Assembly (NCBI GenBank): GCA_022702545.1
Contig: JAHRBC010000002.1
Location: 992,001 to 1,056,000 of the forward strand
Direction of reading: 5' to 3'
DNA length: 64,000 nucleotides
Origin: Phycomyces nitens
Taxonomy: Eukaryota > Mucoromycota > Mucoromycetes > Mucorales > Phycomycetaceae
The notes under the pieces are model-generated. The model ran no database searches and was not told where the DNA came from. It worked only from the letters and a program-made list of their open reading frames with translations. Numbering within the stretch: position 1 is the stretch's first letter; the number at the start of each line of letters is the position of its first letter. The position numbers and the translations under genes were made by a program. Shown here in pieces: positions 57,053-64,000 of the stretch.

Positions 57053-58876
57053 TTAGGGGCTTTTAATATTTCTTTCAAATACAAAATCGTCTACATAACC
57101 AAGTTCCATACTTGTATATCCAAAAACACATCTGCTGTTCCAGCGATCTGAGGACTTTCTTGTCTCGATTTTGGAGTCCCTCTCTAGAGTAATCCTTTTG
57201 TTTTCCTCATAGTTTGAAATAAATTGCATGATACGGAAGCCTTTGTCTTTCGAAATTGTATACATCTTTTGCGGCTTATATGTGTGAAACCAGCAATAAT
57301 GAGCTTTGATGGATGCTCCAATACCAACATGCAAACAATTGGGATCATACTCTTGTTTTGGAGGAATGTTTTCAAAAGGTCGAGTAATAAGTGTTATATT
57401 CATGTTGTCTGAACACTTCTTGTTGTCTTTTATAATAAAGTCTGTGGAACTTATATAAAAGCTTTCTAGACAGGTGTAGGTCATGTCGATAAACTGGCAT
57501 CCAGGTGTCGTAAAATTACCGTATACTGATGATTTACTCAAGCGCATCTCTTTCAAATCTCTGCAGTGGAATGACAGAAACCGGAGAGCATCAGAGGTGA
57601 TTTTTGCGTCGTGTACTTTGAATGACTGGAGTCCAAACCTCTTTGAGGTGTAGAGTTCATCTCCAACTTTGATATCAGCATGTTCGAGTGCAAGTGTTTT
57701 TAAGCGAGGTGCTATAGAGAGAAAGGTATCTAGCTCAACGGACACGGAGCTGCATATGTTCAATTTGACCAGATTGTAAAAGATCGCCTTCATGTTCATC
57801 AGGTCTATTTGAGTTGTATGTCTAGTTGAACATCTCAGATGAAATGCTTCAATGGTCTTTGAAAAGTTGGTTAGGAAGATTTCTGCGCTGCGTTGGGGAA
57901 GATTGCAGAGGTTGTCAGTGGAATAGACATCAATTGGGTTAATCCGGATTGATACATCTTTTAACGGTATATTACAATAGTTGATTATGTCCCAGAAAAT
58001 AATAGCTCTTTCCTCGGCACAATTGAGATGTCGAAGATTTAATTTTGTTAGACATTGAAATGGCAAAGGGTCATTGCGGAATATTGTTGCTGTATAGTCT
58101 CTTTGGTCTTCGATATCAGGTAATTTATACTCTGTAAAAAAATCGAGTGTGTGTATATTGGGGTATTTGCGAGCGAAATAGAATAACCATCGATAATCTG
58201 TCTTTCCAGAACATATTCTCAAACTTCTCATAGCTGTGGCCGGCAATACGTCTGTAATTTGTGCAAGGTCGGTTTCAGAAAAAGTCAATAATACTGAATT
58301 TAGCTTCAAATGTCCAAGGTGCTTTAGATGCGAGTGAATGAGTTCAAGTTTGTTTACTGAAAATGATAGTGAGGGTATTAACGCAGGTTTGCCGTTAATA
58401 TCTAGTCGTCTCAGGAGAGGTAATGACAGGATTAATTTAACGAGCTTGTCATCCATATCAGGTGTAAAGACAATTTCGAAAAAGAGTATGAGTTCATTCA
58501 GTAATCTCCACGGATGCCAATCAGTAGCCAATCCAAAGTCCCCCTGGTTTTTATAACTCTGGTAGAAATGAATGCACTTTATATTTGGAAAGGTCTTTTG
58601 GAGTGCATAGATGTCTTTGTCCGTTGTGTCTACTTGGTGCAAACGTATATATCGAACAAGGTAACCATTTTCTTGATAGTTGGGTTGGTTATCCTTGAAT
58701 AAATTTAGAATATTATCCAATGCCTTTCTAGACTCGATGCTTATATCAGAGTACATGGAATTTTGGAAGATGTTTTTCCATGCCTTGCAAACTAGAGAGC
58801 AAGATATTTTGTCTTGCAGGCAAAGGGTATCAGCAATTTTTTGTAGGATTTCTCGAGGAAAGTTTGATAAAAACAT
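57053..58876 (-). CDS. F-box/LRR-like protein, intact
   Basis: Single exon, 607 residues. F-box MFLSNFPREILQKIADTLCLQDKISCSLVCKAWKNIFQNSMYSD (1-44), LRR-like body (LVKLILSLPLLRRLDI, LELIHSHLKHLGHLKLNSVLL, ALRFLSFHCRDLKEMRLSKSSVYGNFTTPGCQFIDMTYTCL). The tail is FGYTSMELGYVDDFVFERNIKSP. More diverged than the other members. It lacks a visible copy of the AAATAATTGTTCACT box upstream, but shares a TGTACCTTTGTCCTACA-like block with the gene at 59749 (complement near 59000). Probable SCF substrate receptor, target unknown. Confidence 0.85.
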   Translation of the reverse strand: MFLSNFPREILQKIADTLCLQDKISCSLVCKAWKNIFQNSMYSDISIESRKALDNILNLFKDNQPNYQENGYLVRYIRLHQVDTTDKDIYALQKTFPNIKCIHFYQSYKNQGDFGLATDWHPWRLLNELILFFEIVFTPDMDDKLVKLILSLPLLRRLDINGKPALIPSLSFSVNKLELIHSHLKHLGHLKLNSVLLTFSETDLAQITDVLPATAMRSLRICSGKTDYRWLFYFARKYPNIHTLDFFTEYKLPDIEDQRDYTATIFRNDPLPFQCLTKLNLRHLNCAEERAIIFWDIINYCNIPLKDVSIRINPIDVYSTDNLCNLPQRSAEIFLTNFSKTIEAFHLRCSTRHTTQIDLMNMKAIFYNLVKLNICSSVSVELDTFLSIAPRLKTLALEHADIKVGDELYTSKRFGLQSFKVHDAKITSDALRFLSFHCRDLKEMRLSKSSVYGNFTTPGCQFIDMTYTCLESFYISSTDFIIKDNKKCSDNMNITLITRPFENIPPKQEYDPNCLHVGIGASIKAHYCWFHTYKPQKMYTISKDKGFRIMQFISNYEENKRITLERDSKIETRKSSDRWNSRCVFGYTSMELGYVDDFVFERNIKSP

Positions 58877-59748
58877 ACTACAAAATAATATTTTGAATAA
58901 ACATTAGAAAGAAAGGCTTCAATACTTTTTAAGCCTTTAAATTGTTTTCTCTTGTTAAAGTTTTTTAAAAAAACAAATGCTTTGTGTATTGTAGGACAAA
59001 GGTACAATCCACAGTGAGTCGAATCAAAAGACAAATGACTTTTTTCTTTGTATTTCATTTATTTTCTATCCCGCAGAGCGTGTGGCTTTTAGTTTGCCAT
59101 CAATATGGACTTGTGTTAAAAGGTGAAGGAATAAAAGTGAGCTGAATGGGTAGAAAATACCAAAAGAGATAAGAAGTCTTGTTACTACACAACGCCATAT
59201 TCTAATAAATATTTACTCAAGACAACTTTGAATGAACAACTAGAGTCTAGATATAAGTATCTCCAAGCAAAAAGTACAATATATACTTTCAACAAGAGCA
59301 AAATAATTGTTCACTGATCGTTATTTTTGTTGGACCTGTGAAATCTTATCTTTTGGATTTTACTTGCTGCGGATTGTACTTTTGTCCTACAGTACACCCC
59401 CACTGGGGTTTTTTCCCGTTCTCCCTTTTCCTTCTAACTGACTACCTTCTCTGTTATGCCGTGTCAAAAACTATTACTTTTTTCTTTTCATTCTTATATT
59501 TCTTTCTTTCTTTTTTATTACTTATTTTATACTTTCAGTTATTCTTTTTGCTCTCATGGGTGGCTTATATGCCTACAGGTACCAGGCCTCGACACGCCCA
59601 CAAAATAAAAATATTTTTATCTGTCCTACAGTGCATTGCGCCTTTCTTGTTTTTTTTTTCTTACATTGAAATCAAATAAAGTCTATTAAGACGCGTAAAA
59701 ATATCAAAGCCTCTCTTTCCAGCATTTATTCAAAACACTCTTTCTATT
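58877..59748. promoter_or_regulatory. Divergent spacer between two F-box genes
   Basis: Contains the conserved upstream box of the plus-strand gene (AAATAATTGTTCACT, 59301-59315) preceded by TACAATATATACTTTCAACAAG, and a 229-nt insertion at 59394-59622. Confidence 0.65.
59394..59632. mobile_element. Insertion with 10-bp target duplication
   Basis: GTCCTACAGT occurs at 59384-59393 and again at 59623-59632, bracketing 229 nt absent from the homologous promoter at about 51565-51575, where the site reads GTACTACAGT once. The insert has no obvious terminal inverted repeats; it has a GC-richer part (GTACCAGGCCTCGACACGCCC, about 59579-59599) and an AT-rich end. A non-autonomous retroposon is plausible; no coding capacity. 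Confidence 0.65.
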
Positions 59749-61569
59749 ATGCTTTTATCAGACTTTCCTCAAGAAATCCTACAAAAAATAACTGATACTC
59801 TTTGCCTCCAGGACAAAAAATCTTGCTGTCTGGTTTCCAAGTCATGGAAAAACATCTTCCAGGATTCGCTGTACTCTGATCTAATCATAACATACCAAAA
59901 GACCTTGGATGATATTCTGAACATATCCCAGGATAACCAACCCAACTATCAAGAAAATGGACACCTTGTACGATATATACGTTTGCATCAAGTAGACACA
60001 ACAGAAAAAGACGTTTACGCACTCCAAAAGACCTTTCCAAATATAAATTATATTTATTTCAGTCCAAGTTATATAGACCGAGACAACCTTCGGTTTGATA
60101 CTGATTGGAGCCACTGGAATTTATTGCAAGAACTCTACCTTGTTTTCAGATCTGTCCACATACCTGACTTGGGGGATAGAATCGTTAAAGTAATCATGTG
60201 TCTACCCCTCCTTAGACGACTGGAGATTAATTGTGAGTCTCCAGTATTCAGTCAAATACTATTCTCGTTAAATCATCTTGAAACGATTCACTCAAATCTA
60301 AAACACCTTGGACATTTGAGGTTAAACCCTATACTACTGTCTTTTTCCGAAACCGACCTCGGACGTTTATCACAATTATTGCCAGCCACAACTGTGAGAA
60401 GCTTGAATGTATCTTTTAAAAATATGGACTATCGATTACTATGTTATTTTGCTCGTAAATACCCCAATCTGCGCACACTTGAATTCTCTGCATCAAGTTT
60501 TCAACCCGACATTGAAGACCAAAGGCACAATACAGCAGACTTACTTTGCAAAATACACCTGCCATTTCAAAGGCTTGAAAAACTGACGATTCAACATGAC
60601 GATTGTATTGTGGAAAAAGATATACTTCTCTGGGGCATAACCAATTTCGACAATATACCGTTAAAGCATATATCAATTGGAATTACCCTGGATGATGATC
60701 GTTATCCTGATAATCTCTGTGATGTATCCAAACGTATAGTAGAAACTTGCCTGACCAAGTTTTCAGAGACAATTGAATCATTTTATCTGGACTCCCCAAG
60801 TACAGATGATTCCCCAATAAACTTGATTGACATGAAGACCAGCCTTTGCAATCTGGTCAAATTGCACATCAGGAGCTCCGTGTCTGTTGAGCTGGATACC
60901 TTTCTCTCTTTGGCACCTCGCTTAGAGTCACTTGCACTATACGATGCTGATATCAAAATTAAAGATGAACTATACACCTCAAAGCGATTTGGCCTTCAAT
61001 CACTCATATTATACAGTGGAAAAATCACCTCAGATGTTCTCCGGTTTCTGTCATTCCACTGCAGAGGCTTGAAAGAGTTGGATTTGACTAAATTATCAGT
61101 ATACGGCAACTTTACGACACCTGGGTGCCAGTTTATCGACATGACCTATAGCCGCTTAGATACATTATACATAGAGAGCACAGTCTTTATTATAAAAGAC
61201 AACACGGAATGTCCAGACAATGTCAATATAATGCTTATTACACGACCAGTTGAAGATATTCCTCAAAAACAAGAGTATGATCCCAATGTCTTGCCAACTG
61301 TCATTGAAACACCTACCAAAGCTCATTATGACTGGTTTTACGTATCTGGACCCAAAACGATTCATCCCATTTTAAAAGCACAAAGTTCTCGTATTATGAA
61401 ATTCTTTTCAAACTATGAGGAAAACAAAAGAATTACGCTAGAGGAGGCTCATATGAAAAAAGAAGCGTCTGATCATTGGAAGGAAAGATGTGTTTTTGGA
61501 TATACACATATAGAACTTGGTTATGTAGATGATTATGAAGTTGACAGGACGTGGCCCAAAAGACATTAA
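59749..61569 (+). CDS. F-box/LRR-like protein, intact
   Basis: Single exon, 606 residues. F-box MLLSDFPQEILQKITDTLCLQDKKSCCLVSKSWKNIFQDSLYSDL (1-45), LRR-like body (IVKVIMCLPLLRRLEI, LNHLETIHSNLKHLGHLRLNPILL, FDNIPLKHISIGI, VLRFLSFHCRGLKELDLTKLSVYGNFTTPGCQFIDMTYSRL), tail FGYTHIELGYVDDYEVDRTWPKRH. Near-identical to the 51697 gene over the first three quarters, and to the 54313 gene's 3' end and flank in inverted orientation. Upstream box at 59301; its distance to the ATG (about 450 nt) is doubled by the insertion. Probable SCF substrate receptor. Confidence 0.87.
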   Translation: MLLSDFPQEILQKITDTLCLQDKKSCCLVSKSWKNIFQDSLYSDLIITYQKTLDDILNISQDNQPNYQENGHLVRYIRLHQVDTTEKDVYALQKTFPNINYIYFSPSYIDRDNLRFDTDWSHWNLLQELYLVFRSVHIPDLGDRIVKVIMCLPLLRRLEINCESPVFSQILFSLNHLETIHSNLKHLGHLRLNPILLSFSETDLGRLSQLLPATTVRSLNVSFKNMDYRLLCYFARKYPNLRTLEFSASSFQPDIEDQRHNTADLLCKIHLPFQRLEKLTIQHDDCIVEKDILLWGITNFDNIPLKHISIGITLDDDRYPDNLCDVSKRIVETCLTKFSETIESFYLDSPSTDDSPINLIDMKTSLCNLVKLHIRSSVSVELDTFLSLAPRLESLALYDADIKIKDELYTSKRFGLQSLILYSGKITSDVLRFLSFHCRGLKELDLTKLSVYGNFTTPGCQFIDMTYSRLDTLYIESTVFIIKDNTECPDNVNIMLITRPVEDIPQKQEYDPNVLPTVIETPTKAHYDWFYVSGPKTIHPILKAQSSRIMKFFSNYEENKRITLEEAHMKKEASDHWKERCVFGYTHIELGYVDDYEVDRTWPKRH

Positions 61570-62435
61570 ATCCGTGTAGCTCCATTTCTAAATTTATTCA
61601 AAATCAATTCTAGTTCTTTTGTATAGACTCTACTCAGAGCCACTTTACCAATATATCTATATTTCTTTATACAAATCAATAAACATACTTTTGGTATGAT
61701 TTCTTCTACTCTTCTTATTATTCAACAAAAACATTTCTCAATATCTTTTACAAAATTCAATAAACAAGTTCAACTGTAACAATATATTATAAAGCTAACC
61801 TATCAATAGAGTATTGTAATTGCTTGGAAAATACAGTTAATTCAATTAAAACAAAGTAGGGAAAAAGCGATCTAATATTATAAGCATGAGCATGGATAGA
61901 AATAGAGTGCATTTCTTGGATCCTCATATATCCAAGTACACCGATACCAATGACCCTGAATATTGTAAATAACAGTTATTGTCCTTTAAGAGATATAAAA
62001 GTGGATATTTACTTGACATTGGCAAAATCAGATTTTATGGCTTTTTATCCTAATAGCCTACTATCCCCACTCACCCAGTACATATTGTCATTGAATGACA
62101 AGTTTATTATATTACCTATAGAGTACTCTCTAATGTAAATCACGTAAATTTTCAAAACAAATAATTGTTGGGTACTGTATGTGTATTAATTGGTCGTGTT
62201 TATTTTTTTCTCAAAGAAAACAAATCTCTTGTTTAACAAGCTAAATTAAAATGTTATCATTCAAGGATAATAAGACCATTTTGTATTCTTATTTTTTTAT
62301 CTCTCCCACTTTCAGCCTTTTGAATATTTACCTATATGCTTTTGTACTTTAGAAATCATCTTTTTTGGTACCATTTCTATTGATAATTGATATTTAAGCT
62401 CTTTCATAGTTGGTTTTTATTTTGCAAATAACATT
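61570..62435. repeat. Right arm of ~0.9 kb inverted repeat
   Basis: Reverse-complement counterpart of 53503-54345, lying between the convergent genes at 59749 and 62436. Differences are scattered substitutions and short indels, e.g. a run of changes near 61905-61930. Confidence 0.85.
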
Positions 62436-63989
62436 TCAATCCCTACACCAATAATCATCTACATAACCAAGTTTTATCTTTGTATATTCGAAAACACATC
62501 TGCGCTTCCAACGTTTATGAGGCTTTCTTATTTTAATATGAGCCCTTTCTAGCGTAACTCTTTTGTTTTCCTCATAATTTGAAATAAATTTAATAATACG
62601 AGAGGCTCGTGCTTTTGAAATGGGATGTATCGTTTTGGGTCCAGATACGTAAAACCAGTTATAATGAGCTTTGGTAGGTGTTTCAATGACAGTTGGCAAG
62701 ACATTAGGATCATACTCTTGTTTTTGAGGAATATCTTCAATTGGTCGTGTGATAAGGGCTATGTTGACATTGTCTGGACATTCCTTGTTGTTTTTTATAA
62801 TAAACTCTGTAAAATATATATTTAACATTTCTAGGCGGCTATATGTCGTGTCGATAAACTGGCACCCGGGTGTTGTAAAGTTGCCGTATACTGATGACCC
62901 ATATAAAAACAACTCTTTCAAATCTCTGCAGTGGAATGTCAGAAACCGTAGAACATCAGCGGCAGTTTTTGCGTCTTTTACTTTGAATGTCTGGAGTCCA
63001 AATCTCTTTGAGGTGTAGAGTTCATCTTTAATTTGGATATCAGCATGTTCGAGTTCAAACGATTCTAATCGAGGTGCCAAAAAAAAGAAAGGTATCCAAC
63101 TCAACAGATATGGAGCTCTTGATCACAAGATCGGCCAAATTACAAAGGGTGTTCTCCATCTCAATCAACTGTATTGGGACTGTATGCATAGATTCACAGT
63201 GTAGGTAAAGCGATTTAATGCTCTTTGAATATTTAGTCAGGAAAGCGTCTGTGATACGTTTGGGAAAATCACAGAGATTATTGGGAGAATAGGCGCCCGT
63301 TTGGTTGATAGAAACTACTACACGATCAATCATCGTGTTTCTGGAATCGGATATTTTCCATGCAAATTTATCTTCTTCCCCAACGTGATTGGAATATCCA
63401 ATATCCAAGTTTTTTTTTAGGTGTTGAAATACCAAAAGATCTTTGAAGAATATTGCTATTGTACTGTTTCTTTGCTCTTTGGGATCGGCCAGGACATTTG
63501 TTGTACAGAATTCGATTGTGCGTAGATTAGTTTATTTGTGAGTAAAATAATATAACCATCGATGACCTGCATTTTCAGATTTTGTACCAGGTATAATATC
63601 ATATTCAAAAGTAATGGAAAACCAGCTTAGTACCCTCCAAGAATGACAATCAGTGGCCAATCCAAAGTTCTCTCGGTTTATATGATTTGTGTGGAAATTA
63701 ATATACTTTAAATTCGAGAAAGTATTTTGGAATGTATAGATATCATCGAGTGTTGCTCTTAAACGGTATTCTATACGTATATATTGTACAAGGTTTCCAA
63801 TCTCATGATAATTGTGTTGGTTATCCTGGGATGTAGTCAGAACATTGGTCGAGGTCTTTTGGACTCTATAATTATATCAAAGTGCGCTGAATTTCGAAAG
63901 AGTCTTTTTCATGACTTGCAAACTAGACAGTATAAGCTAATGTCTGTGAGTCTGTTTACAATTTCTGAAAGAAGTTTTGAGAAAAACAT
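62436..63989 (-). pseudogene. Degenerate F-box/LRR-like gene
   Basis: ATG at 63989 starts MFFSKLLSEIVNRLTDISLYCLVCKS, then TGA replaces the conserved Trp of CKSWK. More stops follow. The region between HSWRVL (about 63630) and GHRWLYYF (about 63570) lacks some 90 residues found in paralogs, a clear internal deletion. From 63435 to 63055 a frame reads VGEEDKFAWKISDSRNTMIDRVVVSINQTGAYSPNNLCD, almost as in the 2583 gene. A frameshift near 63085 in a run of A leads into the last 222-residue frame, which ends YVDDYWCRD like the 51697 gene. Non-functional mosaic remnant. Confidence 0.88.
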
Positions 63990-64000
63990 GGTAAAAAAAA

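Overview
The window is nuclear DNA from a filamentous fungus. Evidence: compact genes cut by many 45-75 nt introns, AT-rich spacers full of simple repeats, and fungal-type genes (MET30, RSP5, ATG13, TOM40, a Bim1-like copper protein, a Ctr transporter). The intron density, a large young F-box family and a Tc1-like relic suggest an early-diverging lineage such as Mucoromycota/Mucorales; this placement is inference from style only.

Layout. 0-5 kb: a dead Tc1/mariner element and one F-box gene broken at a poly-T run. 5-10.4 kb: RIC1 (minus) divergent from an NR2C2AP-like gene. 11.4-14.05 kb: three consecutive copper genes (Ctr importer, Bim1-like GPI protein, COX17), followed by mitochondrial AsnRS and TOM40 sharing one promoter region. 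17.9-22.7 kb: two convergent ubiquitin-ligase genes, MET30-like and RSP5. 24-29.6 kb: DHX38/PRP16 and TFIIA-gamma. 30.2-32.9 kb: a CTI6-like PHD protein convergent with TIM9. 35-37.5 kb: GFA1. 38-43.3 kb: ATG13 and a putative secreted zinc metallopeptidase. 44.2-49.3 kb: SYO1/HEATR3 and an UNC93-like transporter. 51.7-64 kb: an array of five F-box/LRR-like paralogs (three intact, one with a single stop, one heavily degraded).

The 5-49 kb core is conserved single-copy housekeeping genes. The two ends carry the same fast-evolving F-box family, related by tandem, inverted and promoter duplications, with clear mosaic breakpoints and a shared upstream box. The most notable core feature is the copper block: surface capture (Bim1-like), plasma-membrane import (Ctr) and mitochondrial delivery (COX17) within 2.7 kb.

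Exon boundaries were read by eye from GT-AG (sometimes GC-AG) signals and frame. For most smaller genes the summed exons divide by three. In RIC1, RSP5, DHX38 and SYO1 only the outer limits and key exons were checked. No tRNA, rRNA, CRISPR array or riboswitch was seen.
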